A stretch of 64,000 nucleotides of DNA from Acrocarpospora macrocephala (GCF_009687865.1 NZ_BLAE01000040.1:40104-104103); one strand, 5' to 3'. Positions 34,452-43,239 are shown, counted from the stretch's first letter. Translations and numbers: made by a program. Notes: generated by a model from the sequence alone, not told the origin.

Positions 34452-35242
34452 CTTCTCCCCGGCCGACGCAGGCCGGACCGGGCGTGCACCTGGAGTCCGG
34501 CGGCGGTGCGGGCCCGACGGTGGTGTTCCTGCACGGCTCGGCCGCCTCGGGGGCGGTCTGGAAGCCGGTCACCCGGGAACTGGCCAGCCGCCGCCCCGAC
34601 GCCGGCTGGCTGCTCGCCGACCTGCCAGGCCACGGCCGCTCCCGCTGGCAGCTGGACTACTCCCCGGACGGCTACGCGGACGCGGTGGCCGGCGCCATCC
34701 GCGGGCGCCTGGGCGAGCGCCCGGTGCACCTGGTCGGCCATTCCCTCGGCGCGATGATCGCGCTGGCCCTCGCGGACGGCGCTCGCGGGGTGAGCGTCGC
34801 GTCCGTCCTGGTCATCGCGATGAAGGTGAGCTGGACCGAGGAGGAACTGACCCGCCGCGCCGCCGCCGCGACCCGGCCGATCCGGATCCTCCCCGGCCGG
34901 GAGCAGGCCCGCGAGCTGTTCGGGCGGATCTCCGGGATGGCCGGATTCGCCGCGGCGGACCTGGACAGCGGGGTCGCCGTCGCCGAGAGCGGCTACCGGT
35001 TATCGGGCGATCCCCGGATCACCGCCGCGCCACCCGCGCCTCCCGCCGCGCTGGCCGCCCTGGCCGCCCGTGTCGCCTGCCCGGTCCGGCTGGCCTGCGG
35101 CGACCGCGACCCCGGCATCCGCTACGAGGAGCTGGTCTCGGTGCTCGGCCGCCCGGTCACCGTGCTGGCGAACACCGGCCACAACGCGCACATCGAGCAA
35201 CCCGGCCTGGTCGCCAATCTGGTGGAACAGGCACTCCGCTGA
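34448..35242 (+). CDS. Alpha/beta hydrolase
   Basis: A 264-residue hydrolase with the complete triad: Ser in VGHSLGAM (GHSLG elbow), Asp in ACGDRDPG and His in NTGHNAHIEQ. The oxyanion motif is FLHGSAASG. The cap region is short. It is directly coupled to the preceding hydrolase (ATGA overlap) and 13 bp ahead of an acyl-CoA ligase, so it might release an acid that the ligase then activates. The substrate is unknown. Confidence 0.85.
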   Translation: MTSPRPTQAGPGVHLESGGGAGPTVVFLHGSAASGAVWKPVTRELASRRPDAGWLLADLPGHGRSRWQLDYSPDGYADAVAGAIRGRLGERPVHLVGHSLGAMIALALADGARGVSVASVLVIAMKVSWTEEELTRRAAAATRPIRILPGREQARELFGRISGMAGFAAADLDSGVAVAESGYRLSGDPRITAAPPAPPAALAALAARVACPVRLACGDRDPGIRYEELVSVLGRPVTVLANTGHNAHIEQPGLVANLVEQALR

Positions 35243-35255
35243 GAACGGAAGATCC

Positions 35256-36773
35256 ATGCGAATCGAGAACCTGCTGCGGCAGAACGCGGTACGGCGCGGC
35301 GACCGGCTCGCCGTCATCTCCGACGAGCGGCAGCTGACCTGGGCCGAACTCGACCACGAGAGCGACCGCCTGGCCAACGCGCTGGCCGCCCTCGGCTACC
35401 GCGCCCAGGAGCGGATCGCGCTCGTGCTCGCCAACAGCCACCCCATGGTGACCGCCTTCTACGGCCTATGGAAGATCAACCTCGTCGCGGTCGGCATCAA
35501 CCCCCGGATGACCGCACCCGAGATCACCCGCATCCTGGCCCACTCCGGCGCGTCCGCGGTCATCTGCGACACCCCCGCCGCGGTCGAGGCGGCCGCCGCG
35601 CTACCCGGCGTACGCGCGGTCTTCACCGTCGGCCTCGACGGCCACCCCACGCTGGCCGAGCTGATCGACTCCGGCGACCCGGCCGCAACCCCGGAGACCG
35701 GCCACGGCGGTGACCTGCGCTCGCTCCGCTACACCAGCGGCACCACCGGCGCGCCCAAGGGCTGCATGGCCACCCACGACCAGCAGCTGGCCCACACCGC
35801 CAACTACCTGGCCGAGATCGACGTGCCGCGCGGCGGCCCGACCTGGCTCTCGGTCCCGCTCAGCCTGGGCGTCGGCGCGTCCTACGTGACCACCACCGCC
35901 TACCTGGGCGTGCCCCTGCTCCTGCGGCGGCGCTTCGACCCGGCCGCCTTCCTCAAGGACATCGCCGAGTACGGCGTCGAACACGCCTTCCTGGTGCCCA
36001 CCATGCTCGTGGACCTGGTCCGGGCACTACCCGACCTGGACCTGTCCCAGGCCCAGCGCCTCAAGATGATCGGCTACGGCGGCGCCTCGGTCTCCTGGAG
36101 CCTGATCAAATCCGTGGCCGAAGCCCTGGACGTCGAGCTCTACCACGCCTTCGGCGCCACCGAGGCGGGCGGCTTCACCGCGCTCCTCACCCCCGACGAC
36201 CACCGCAACTTCCTCGCCGCCGGGGCCACCGCCCTGGTCTCGGTGGGCCGCCCAGCCGCGTACGCCGAAGTGAAGATCTTCGACGAGCAGGACCGCGAGG
36301 TGCCCGTGCGCGAAACCGGCGAGATGCGCATCAAGGCGGCCAGCGTATTCTCCGGATACTGGAGCCAGCCCGAACTCACCCGGCAGGTGCTCCAGGACGG
36401 CTGGCTGCGCCTGGGCGACATCGCCTGGCGGGACGAGCGCGGCTACATCTACCTGGCCGACCGGGCCCAGGGCGTGATCAGGTCCGGCGCGCAGAACGTG
36501 TACGCGGGCGAGGTCGAGGCGGTGCTCCAGGCATGTCCCGGCGTGGCCAGGGCGGCCGTGCTCGGCGTGCCGGACGAGCGGTTCGGCGAGTCGGTCAAGG
36601 CGCTGGTGCAGCGGGTGCCCGGCGCGGACCTGACCGAGGAGCAGGTGCTCGGCTACTGCGCCGAGCGGCTGGCCGGATACAAGCGCCCTCGCGAGGTGGA
36701 GTTCGTCGCGGACCTGCCGGTGGACGAGGGCGGAAAGATCAGAAGAGCCGAGCTGAAGGAGTCCATGCGATGA
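35256..36773 (+). CDS. AMP-forming acyl-CoA ligase
   Basis: A 505-residue ANL-superfamily enzyme. Motifs in order: A3 YTSGTTGAPKG, A5 FHAFGATEAGG-like (YHAFGATEAGG), A7 LRLGDIAW, A8 hinge ending RSGAQNVYAGEVE, and the A10 catalytic Lys in DEGGKIRRAEL. It converts a carboxylic acid, ATP and CoA into acyl-CoA and AMP. ATG 35256 lies just after the hydrolase stop; the gene end overlaps the A subunit of the GctA-like protein. Its place between hydrolases and a CoA-dependent hydrolase/transferase pair suggests that it supplies the CoA ester. Confidence 0.9.
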   Translation: MRIENLLRQNAVRRGDRLAVISDERQLTWAELDHESDRLANALAALGYRAQERIALVLANSHPMVTAFYGLWKINLVAVGINPRMTAPEITRILAHSGASAVICDTPAAVEAAAALPGVRAVFTVGLDGHPTLAELIDSGDPAATPETGHGGDLRSLRYTSGTTGAPKGCMATHDQQLAHTANYLAEIDVPRGGPTWLSVPLSLGVGASYVTTTAYLGVPLLLRRRFDPAAFLKDIAEYGVEHAFLVPTMLVDLVRALPDLDLSQAQRLKMIGYGGASVSWSLIKSVAEALDVELYHAFGATEAGGFTALLTPDDHRNFLAAGATALVSVGRPAAYAEVKIFDEQDREVPVRETGEMRIKAASVFSGYWSQPELTRQVLQDGWLRLGDIAWRDERGYIYLADRAQGVIRSGAQNVYAGEVEAVLQACPGVARAAVLGVPDERFGESVKALVQRVPGADLTEEQVLGYCAERLAGYKRPREVEFVADLPVDEGGKIRRAELKESMR

Positions 36774-37645
36774 GCAAGGTGACGACCCCCGAGGAGGCGG
36801 TCGCCGGCATCCCTGACGGAGCCACGATCGCGCTCGGCGGAGTGCACTCGCACAACAGCCCGATGGCCCTGGTCAACGCGCTGATCCGGCGTGGCGTGCG
36901 GGACCTGGAACTGATCCCGACGCCCAGCGCGGGCGCGCCGGTGGACATGCTGATCGCCGCCGGATGTGTACGGCGGTTGCACGTCTCCTACGTCGGCCTG
37001 GAGTTCCTCGGTATGGCCCCCAACTACCGCAGGGCCGCCGAGAGCCAGAGCATCGAGATCGTCGAGGGAGACGAGGCGTACATCGTCTACGGCTTCCGCG
37101 CGGGTGCCAGCCGCCTGCCGTTCCTGCCGCTGCCCCCGCTGTACGAGGGCACCGACCTGCCCAAGGTGAACCCGGACATCCGCACCACCACCGACCCGTA
37201 CACCGGCCGCACGGTCACCACCATCCCCGCCCTGCGCGCCGACTACGGCTTGTTCCACGCCCAGGTCACCGACAGGAAGGGCAACGCGCAGATCTTCGGC
37301 CAGCGCCGCTTCGAGGACGTGATGGCCAAGGCGTGCGACCACGTGATTATCAGCTCGGACGAGATCTTGGACGAGCACGCCCCACAGCCGGACCCGCGCC
37401 TGGTGTCCATCCCCGGCGCCATCGTGGAGCGCGTGGCACACGCGCCCTACGGCGCTTACCCGCTCTCCTCCCCGGGCCACTACGGCTACGACCGGGAACG
37501 GCTGGTCGAGTACCGCGACCTGGCCGCCCAGGACCGCACCAAGGAATACCTGGAGACCCACGTGCACTCGGTCGCCGACCACCAGGAATATCTGGAAAAA
37601 GTGGGCGTGCGGCGTCTGCTGGCCCTCCAGCAGACCTTCCGCTGA
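36770..37645 (+). CDS. GctA/IpdA-like CoA-transferase-family A subunit
   Basis: A 291-residue family I CoA-transferase alpha subunit. The opening 'VTTPEEAVAGIPDGATIALGGVHSHNSP' is the CoA-binding start of GctA, and 'FRAGASRLPFLPLPPLYEGTDLP' is the segment that in GctA/IpdA forms the active-site cleft. It should pair with the B subunit at 32.8 kb, from which it is separated by two hydrolases and a ligase; most such pairs are adjacent. Start ATG 36770 overlaps the ligase stop. Its TGA directly abuts the stop of the convergent aldo/keto reductase, giving TGATCA with no gap. Confidence 0.85.
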   Translation: MSKVTTPEEAVAGIPDGATIALGGVHSHNSPMALVNALIRRGVRDLELIPTPSAGAPVDMLIAAGCVRRLHVSYVGLEFLGMAPNYRRAAESQSIEIVEGDEAYIVYGFRAGASRLPFLPLPPLYEGTDLPKVNPDIRTTTDPYTGRTVTTIPALRADYGLFHAQVTDRKGNAQIFGQRRFEDVMAKACDHVIISSDEILDEHAPQPDPRLVSIPGAIVERVAHAPYGAYPLSSPGHYGYDRERLVEYRDLAAQDRTKEYLETHVHSVADHQEYLEKVGVRRLLALQQTFR

Positions 37646-38647
37646 TCACCAGGAGTACGCCTCAGGCGCGGGGCCGGGGCCGGGGAAGATCTCGTCCAGC
37701 CTGGCCAGCGTCGCCTCGTCCAGGTGCACCTCGAAGGCCCGCACGGCGGCGTTCAGCTGCTCCACCGTGCGGGGCCCGATGATGGGCGCGGTCACCCCGG
37801 GCTGCCGCAGCAGCCAGGCCACGGCCACGTCCGCGGGGTCCTCGCCGAGCTTCGCGCACAGGTCCTCGTAGGCCTGGACGGCGGCGCGGTGCCGGTCCAG
37901 CTTGACCAGCCTGCGGCTCCGGTGCGGGGCCATCCCGGCGCCGGGGAGCGGTTTGCCCAGCAGGTGCTCGCGCTCCTTGCGGAGGATGCCGCCGAGCAGC
38001 CCGGCGTCCAGCGGGGACCACGGCATCATGCCCACGCCGTAGTGCCGGCAGGCGGGCAGCACCTCCAGCTCGGCCGTGCGTTCCAGCAGGTTGTAAACGG
38101 TCTGCTCGCTGACCAGGCCGAGGTGGCCGCGCCGGGTCGCGCTCTCCTGGCCACCGGCGAGATGCCAGGCGGGATGGTTGGAGGAGCCCACGTAGACGAT
38201 CTTGCCTTGGGTCTTCAGGAGCTCCATCGCCTCCCAGATCTCCTCCCACGGGGTGCTCCGGTCGATGTGGTGCGGCTGGTAGAGGTCGATGTGGTCGGTC
38301 CCCAGGCGGCGCAGCGAGTCCTCGCAGGCGCGCCGGATGTGCAGCGCGGACAGGCCGGAGTTGTTGGGCCACTCGGCCATCCGGCCGTACAGCTTGGTGG
38401 CGAGCACGGTCCGGTCCCTGCGGCCGCCGCCCTGGGCCAGCCAGCGGCCGATGATCTGCTCGGTCAGGCCCTCGCCGAACCGCCAGCCGTACACGTTGGA
38501 GGTGTCGATCAGGTTGATCCCGAGCTCGTGGGCCCGATCCATGATCGCGAAGGCGTCCTCCTCGGTGGTCTGGGTGCCGAAATTGTCGGTGCCGAGGACC
38601 AAGCGGCTGATGACCAGACCACTGCGGCCGAGGTTCGCGAACTCCAC
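37646..38647 (-). CDS. Aldo/keto reductase
   Basis: A 333-residue AKR. The tetrad is Asp and Tyr in LIDTSNVYGW, Lys in LATKLYG and His in LYQPHHID. The NADP-binding end is 'WLLRQPGVTAPIIGPRTVEQ'. It resembles the YhdN/Tas-type subgroup and is not closely similar to the AKR at 12.9 kb. It reads away from the aldehyde dehydrogenase gene across operator-like site B, so the pair is probably co-regulated: one reduces and the other oxidises carbonyl intermediates. Confidence 0.88.
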   Translation of the reverse strand: MEFANLGRSGLVISRLVLGTDNFGTQTTEEDAFAIMDRAHELGINLIDTSNVYGWRFGEGLTEQIIGRWLAQGGGRRDRTVLATKLYGRMAEWPNNSGLSALHIRRACEDSLRRLGTDHIDLYQPHHIDRSTPWEEIWEAMELLKTQGKIVYVGSSNHPAWHLAGGQESATRRGHLGLVSEQTVYNLLERTAELEVLPACRHYGVGMMPWSPLDAGLLGGILRKEREHLLGKPLPGAGMAPHRSRRLVKLDRHRAAVQAYEDLCAKLGEDPADVAVAWLLRQPGVTAPIIGPRTVEQLNAAVRAFEVHLDEATLARLDEIFPGPGPAPEAYSW

Positions 38648-38665
38648 ACTGCTCTCCCATGTTCC

Positions 38666-38692
38666 ATTTATCGGACTTTAAGTCCTATAAAT
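38666..38692. promoter_or_regulatory. Operator-like site B of the island regulon
   Basis: A 27-bp inverted repeat with one mismatch: ATTTATCGGACTT (38666-38678), central T, AAGTCCTATAAAT (38680-38692). The core is GGAC-N5-GTCC. It is centred between the divergent aldo/keto reductase (start 38647) and aldehyde dehydrogenase (start 38738) and contains -10-like TATAAA/GATAAA hexamers on each strand, so a bound protein would cover both promoters. Confidence 0.7.
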
Positions 38693-38737
38693 AAGAGTAT
38701 CGTTGCCCGCTAGCTGAGGGAAAGAGGAGAGCAGCCG

Positions 38738-40216
38738 TTGAGCACACTCGCTGGGCACATCGCCACCGCCAGGCTTCCGGCGGCCCACAGTTTCGTCTCC
38801 GGCGCGCTCTGCCACGGCGGCGGCCGGGAGTTCGCCACCAGCCACCCCGGCGACGGAACCTGGCTGGCCACCGTCCAGGAGGCCACCCCGCAGTTCGCCG
38901 ACGCGGCGGTGCGCGAGGCCGCCGCCGCGCAACCGGCCTGGGCCGCCACCTCGCCGCACCAGCGGGCCCGGGTGCTGCGCGCCGCCGCCGACCTGATCGA
39001 GGCCCAGTCCGTACGGCTGGCGCACCTGGTCACCCTGGACAACGGCAAGACGCTGGCCGAGGCGTACGGCGAGGTGGCCGTGGCGGCGGCGCACTTACGC
39101 GCGGCGGCCGGGTGGGCGGCCACTCTGGAGGGATCCACGCTGCCCGCCGACGGTGGCACGCTGCGGATGACCTTCCGCGAGCCGGTCGGCGTGGTCGCCG
39201 CGATCATCCCGTTCAACACCACGCTCGTGTTCGCCGCGCAGAAGGCGGGGCCCGCGCTGGCGGCCGGGAACGCGGTGCTGCTCAAGGCTCCCGAGGTCAG
39301 CCCGCTGGCGGCCCCCGTGTTCGCCGGGTTGCTCACCGACGCGGGCCTGCCCCCCGGGCTGCTCCAGGTGCTGCAGGGCGCGGGCGAGGTGGGGCGGCGG
39401 CTGGCCGAGCACCCGGCGGTGACCATGGTGTCCTTCACCGGCAGCACCGCCGTCGGCCGCCAGGTGATGCGCTCCGCCGCCGACGGCATGAAGCGGGTGC
39501 TGCTCGAACTCGGCGGCAAGTCCGCCAACATCGTCTACGCCGACGCCGCCCTGGACGCCGCCCTGCACGCCACCGTTGGCGGCATCTTCCGCAACGCCGG
39601 GCAGCGGTGCTTCTCCGGCTCCCGGCTGCTGGTGGAGGAGCCGGTCGCGGATGAGTTCACGGCTCGGGTCGTGGAGCTGGCCCGCTCGATCCGGGTCGGC
39701 CCGCCGTTCGACCCGGACAGCCAGCTGGGCACGCTGATCTCCGCCGCCGAGGCGACGCGGGTGCACGTGATGGTGCAGGAGGCCGTCGAGCAGGGGGCCA
39801 AGGTGCTGGCCGGCGGCGAGCCTCCGGACGGCGCCTTCTACGCGCCCACCGTCCTGGAGGTCGCCCCGGTGAACCCGCCCGACATCGTCTACCAGGAGGT
39901 GTTCGGCCCGGTCCTCACCGTGCAGCGGTTCAGCGGCGCGGAGCAGGCGGTCGCGCTGGCCAACGACTCGCCGTTCGGGCTGGTGGGTGGCTGCTGGACC
40001 CGGGACTTGGACCGGGCGCTGACCACCGCCCGGCGGGTCAGGTCCGGATATTTCTGGATCAATTCCTACGGCGCGCTCGCGCTGGACGCGCCCATCGGCG
40101 GCGTCGGCCTATCCGGCGTCGGCCGGGAGCTGGGGCGGCTCGGCCACGAGGCGTACACCGAGACCAAGACCGTGATCATCGACACCGCCTCGGCCGACGC
40201 GCCGCGCTGGTACTAA
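38738..40216 (+). CDS. Aldehyde dehydrogenase (NAD(P)-dependent)
   Basis: A 492-residue ALDH. The general base Glu is in LELGGKSANIV, the catalytic Cys in NAGQRCFSGSR, the cofactor site Asn in IIPFNTTL, and the late motif in EVFGPVLTV. The start is a TTG at 38738 with GAGGAGA 8 nt upstream; the family's usual N-terminal length supports it. It oxidises an aldehyde of the pathway to an acid, which the acyl-CoA ligases could then activate. It is followed by the zinc alcohol dehydrogenase, so alcohol to aldehyde to acid would be encoded in one unit. Confidence 0.9.
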   Translation: MSTLAGHIATARLPAAHSFVSGALCHGGGREFATSHPGDGTWLATVQEATPQFADAAVREAAAAQPAWAATSPHQRARVLRAAADLIEAQSVRLAHLVTLDNGKTLAEAYGEVAVAAAHLRAAAGWAATLEGSTLPADGGTLRMTFREPVGVVAAIIPFNTTLVFAAQKAGPALAAGNAVLLKAPEVSPLAAPVFAGLLTDAGLPPGLLQVLQGAGEVGRRLAEHPAVTMVSFTGSTAVGRQVMRSAADGMKRVLLELGGKSANIVYADAALDAALHATVGGIFRNAGQRCFSGSRLLVEEPVADEFTARVVELARSIRVGPPFDPDSQLGTLISAAEATRVHVMVQEAVEQGAKVLAGGEPPDGAFYAPTVLEVAPVNPPDIVYQEVFGPVLTVQRFSGAEQAVALANDSPFGLVGGCWTRDLDRALTTARRVRSGYFWINSYGALALDAPIGGVGLSGVGRELGRLGHEAYTETKTVIIDTASADAPRWY

Positions 40217-40297
40217 CCGGAAACCCGTCCCATAGGCAGCCTCCGACCAGGCGATTCACCGCCGCCGTCCAGATCACGACTTACCGAAGGAGCCGCC

Positions 40298-41398
40298 ATG
40301 CCCACCCACTATCGAGGCGCGGTCGCCCGTGCCGCGCACGGGCCGCTGAGTATCGAGGACATCCCGCTGCGCGAGCCGGTGGGCGACGAGGTCGTGATCG
40401 AGGTGACCGCCTGCGGGTTATGCCACAGCGACGTGCACTTCATGCACGGCACCTCGGGCACCGACTTTCCCTACCTGGTGGGCCACGAGGTGGCCGGGCG
40501 GGTGGCCGAGCTGGGTCCCGAGGCGAGCGGCCTGAGCGTCGGCGACAGCGTGGTGGTCGCCCCCATGGTGGCCTGCGGGCGGTGCCGCCAGTGCGCGGCC
40601 GGCCGCCCGCGCGCGTGCCCTGACCGCCTGCCCCGACGACCCAAGGTCCTTCTGGGCGACGGCGTCGAGGCGACCCCCGTGCTCGGCGTGGGCGGGCTCG
40701 CCGAGCGGGTCATCGTGCCCGCGCGGCAGGCCGTGGCGATCGACCCCAGGGTGCCGCCGCAGGTCGCCGCGCTGCTCGGATGCGGCGTGCCGAGCGGCTT
40801 CGGGGCGGCGGTCAACACTGCGGCGATCGGCCCGGCCGACGACGTGGTGATCCTCGGATGCGGCGGGGTGGGGGTCGCGGCCGTCGCCGGGGCGGCCTAC
40901 GCGGGCGCGCGGCGCATCGTCGCGGTGGACGTCAACGCGGCCAAACTCGACGCGGCCCGGCGCTTCGGCGCCACCGACGTGGTGGACGCCTCCCGGGAGG
41001 AAACGGTGGCCCGCGTGCGGGAACTCACCGACGGCCGGGGCGCGGACGTCGTGCTCGACGCGGTCGGCGGCCCCGCCTCCTTCACCACCGCCAACCAGCT
41101 GCGCGGTCCCGGCTCCCGTCTCGTGGTGGTGGGCGCGCCCCGGCAGGGCGACACGGTCGAGCTACCGCTGCGCCACCTGTTCCTGACCGGCGGCTTGATC
41201 CAGGTCTCGATCTGGGGCGACTGCGAGGCCGCCAGGGACCTGCCCCTGCTCGCCGGCCTCTTCCTGGACGGACGGCTCCCGCTCGAAGAGTACGTGAGCG
41301 GTGCCTACCCGCTGGACAAAGCGCAGGCCGGCTACGACCGACTGCTCTCAGGCGAAGCCCTGCGTGGCGTCGTGAGGATGCGCCGGTGTCTGGACTGA
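40298..41398 (+). CDS. Zinc-dependent alcohol dehydrogenase
   Basis: A 366-residue medium-chain dehydrogenase. Catalytic zinc ligands are Cys in ACGLCHSD and His-Glu in VGHEVAGR; the structural zinc lobe has four Cys in CGRCRQCAAGRPRACPD. The Rossmann motif is ILGCGGVGVAAVAG, and Asp in IVAVDVNAAK points to NAD. It resembles class III/aryl alcohol dehydrogenases. ATG 40298 has AAGGAG upstream, 81 bp after the aldehyde dehydrogenase. Confidence 0.9.
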   Translation: MPTHYRGAVARAAHGPLSIEDIPLREPVGDEVVIEVTACGLCHSDVHFMHGTSGTDFPYLVGHEVAGRVAELGPEASGLSVGDSVVVAPMVACGRCRQCAAGRPRACPDRLPRRPKVLLGDGVEATPVLGVGGLAERVIVPARQAVAIDPRVPPQVAALLGCGVPSGFGAAVNTAAIGPADDVVILGCGGVGVAAVAGAAYAGARRIVAVDVNAAKLDAARRFGATDVVDASREETVARVRELTDGRGADVVLDAVGGPASFTTANQLRGPGSRLVVVGAPRQGDTVELPLRHLFLTGGLIQVSIWGDCEAARDLPLLAGLFLDGRLPLEEYVSGAYPLDKAQAGYDRLLSGEALRGVVRMRRCLD

Positions 41399-41443
41399 GG
41401 AGCGAAGCGACGAGGGAAGACACCGGGGTTGAGCATCCGAACC

Positions 41444-41460
41444 GCGATGCGAAGCATCGC
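41444..41460. terminator. Hairpin after the alcohol dehydrogenase gene
   Basis: GCGATGC (41444-41450) and GCATCGC (41454-41460) form a perfect 7-bp stem with a GAA loop, 46 bp after the stop. It precedes the promoter of the VOC operon and may end the aldehyde/alcohol dehydrogenase transcript. No U-tract. Confidence 0.45.
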
Positions 41461-41487
41461 CATGACGCGGTGGTGCTGTGACAGCGG

Positions 41488-41517
41488 TTGACAGAACGGT
41501 ACGAATCGCCAGACAAT
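41488..41517 (+). promoter_or_regulatory. Putative promoter of the VOC-led operon
   Basis: A consensus -35 TTGACA at 41488-41493 is followed after 18 nt by GACAAT at 41512-41517 (4 of 6 bases of a -10). The predicted start of transcription falls just upstream of, or within, operator-like site C, which would make a bound protein a repressor. Confidence 0.45.
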
Positions 41518-41526
41518 CAAACACAT

Positions 41527-41552
41527 ATTTCGGACTACTTGTCCGATAATTG
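41527..41552. promoter_or_regulatory. Operator-like site C of the island regulon
   Basis: TCGGAC (41530-41535), 5-nt spacer TACTT, GTCCGA (41541-41546) is a perfect inverted repeat. The minus strand from 41552 to 41539 reads CAATTATCGGACAA, the same 14 bases as in site A. The site ends 21 bp before the start of the VOC gene. Confidence 0.7.
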
Positions 41553-41573
41553 AAACAAGATCGAGGAGTGATG

Positions 41574-42071
41574 ATGGCGACCGCCGCTCTCCGCGCACCG
41601 CGCTCGCTCAACCACATCGCCTACCCGACCTGGAACTCGCAGGCCACGCACGACTTCTACACCGAGGTGTTGAAGTGCGAATTCCTGACCGCGATCCAGC
41701 TGGACGTGGTCCCCTCCAGCGGTGCGCGGACCCCGTACCTGCACACCTTCTTCGGCCTGCACGACGGCAGCGCCATCGCCTTCTTCGAGGTGGAGGGCCT
41801 GCCCGACCCGGGGCCCGACTCGGTGCCGTCCTGGGTGCGGCACATCGCGCTCAACGTGGACTCGATGGAGGAACTCCACGCCTGGCAGGCGCACTTCACC
41901 GCCAAGGGCGTGGACAGCGTCGGCATCGTCGACCACGACGGGGTCTGGGAGTCGCTGTACATCTTCGACCCCAACGGCGTCCGGATCGAGCTGACGCTGC
42001 AGACCCGCCCGCTCACCGAGGACGACGCCCGCCAAGGCGCCGAAACCCTGCGGACGTGGAACGCACGCTGA
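41574..42071 (+). CDS. Single-domain VOC (glyoxalase/epimerase/dioxygenase) protein
   Basis: A 165-residue vicinal-oxygen-chelate protein with both beta-alpha-beta-beta-beta halves. Metal ligands are intact: His in SLNHIAYP, Glu in AFFEVEG, His in VRHIALNV and Glu in GVRIELTL. This set fits glyoxalase/epimerase-type or 1x extradiol enzymes and contrasts with the eroded VOC protein at 14.3 kb. Two ATG codons are adjacent; 41574 has better spacing (5 nt) from GAGGAG than 41571. It heads a long plus-strand operon through to the FAD protein at 50.7 kb. Confidence 0.82.
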   Translation: MATAALRAPRSLNHIAYPTWNSQATHDFYTEVLKCEFLTAIQLDVVPSSGARTPYLHTFFGLHDGSAIAFFEVEGLPDPGPDSVPSWVRHIALNVDSMEELHAWQAHFTAKGVDSVGIVDHDGVWESLYIFDPNGVRIELTLQTRPLTEDDARQGAETLRTWNAR

Positions 42072-42105
42072 TCGTGTCCCAACCGCTGCCCCTCAGGAGC
42101 TTCCC

Positions 42106-43239
42106 GTGCTGACCCGCGAACTACTCCCCGTACCGTTGACGCCGGGCGGGCGCCTCGACATCAACTCGGGCGTCGCCCGGCTGAGCGGGAAGATCTGGGC
42201 CACCCTCTGGAAGGACGACCGGCGCCCGGCCGGCACCGCGGTGCTGATCGTGCACCCGTCCTCCAACTTCATCGGCCACTACGCGCTGGAGGAGCTGGCA
42301 TCCCGGGGGGTCGCCGCCGTCGGCCTGGCCACCCGCTACGCCGGCAACGACTCCGCGCTGATCATGGAGAACTGCGTCCTGGACGTCGGCGCCGTCATCC
42401 GCCACCTGCGCGAGCTCGGCTACGACCGGATCGTCCTGGTGGGCAACTCCGGTGGCGGCGGCCTGGCCGCGCTCTACCAGGCGCAGGCCGAGAACCCCAC
42501 CATCACCCACACCCCGGCCGGGGACCCGGCGGACCTGACCGTCGCCGGCCTGATCCCGGCCGACCGCCTGGTCATGGCCATGGCCCACCCCGGCCGCGCG
42601 GTGGTCTACACCGAAGGGCTCGACCCGGCGATCACCGACGAGCACCTGCCCTTCGACCGGGACCCCGACCTCGACATGTTCGAGCCCGCCAACGGTCCCG
42701 TGTACAGCCCGGAGTTCGTGACCCGCTACCGCCAGGCCCAGATCGGCCGCAACCGCCGGATCACCGACTGGACACTCCAGCAGATCGAGGCGCTGCGCTC
42801 GCAGACCCGTGGGTCGGAGGCCCCCGACGACCTGCCCTTCGTCGTTCACGGCACCGCCGCCGACCCGCGCTTCCTCGACCTCACCCTGGACCCCTCCGAC
42901 CGGATCGCCCGCACCATCTGGGGCAGCCCGTGGGTGGCCAACTTCCTGCCCGCCTCGCTCGGGCACCTGACCAGCCTGCGCTCCTGGCTCAGCCAGTGGA
43001 GCTACGACCGGAGCCGGGCCAACGCCTACCGGGAACTGCCCGGCGTCCAGGCCCCGGTCATGGTCGTCTACGGGTCCGCCGACTGCGCGGCCTTCCCCAG
43101 CCACGCCCGCGGCATGTACGACGCCGTCGGCCACCAGCGCCGCGAACTCGTCGAGATCAAGGGCGCCGACCACTACTTCCAGGGCCGCCCCGACCTGGCC
43201 GCCACCATGTGCGACCACATCGTCGAATGGGCCGGGTGA
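42106..43239 (+). CDS. Alpha/beta hydrolase
   Basis: A 377-residue serine hydrolase. The nucleophile elbow is LVGNSGGGG (GNSGG), the acid is probably Asp in YGSADCAA, and the His is in KGADHYFQG. The oxyanion region is VHPSSNFIGH. It is longer than MhpC-type enzymes, with a ~120-residue cap insertion containing RDPDLDMFEPANG. The GTG start at 42106 has AGGAG 7 nt upstream. The TGA overlaps the next ATG as TGATG. Probably an esterase or C-C hydrolase of the pathway. Confidence 0.82.
   Translation: MLTRELLPVPLTPGGRLDINSGVARLSGKIWATLWKDDRRPAGTAVLIVHPSSNFIGHYALEELASRGVAAVGLATRYAGNDSALIMENCVLDVGAVIRHLRELGYDRIVLVGNSGGGGLAALYQAQAENPTITHTPAGDPADLTVAGLIPADRLVMAMAHPGRAVVYTEGLDPAITDEHLPFDRDPDLDMFEPANGPVYSPEFVTRYRQAQIGRNRRITDWTLQQIEALRSQTRGSEAPDDLPFVVHGTAADPRFLDLTLDPSDRIARTIWGSPWVANFLPASLGHLTSLRSWLSQWSYDRSRANAYRELPGVQAPVMVVYGSADCAAFPSHARGMYDAVGHQRRELVEIKGADHYFQGRPDLAATMCDHIVEWAG

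Noticed and set aside
37640..37652. TGATCA at the junction of two convergent stop codons as a regulatory palindrome
   Set aside because: It is simply two stop codons meeting tail to tail with no gap; nothing else around it suggests a binding site.
41399..41487. Small gene between the alcohol dehydrogenase and the VOC operon
   Set aside because: Short frames there have no ribosome site and run through the hairpin and promoter; no coding pattern is visible.
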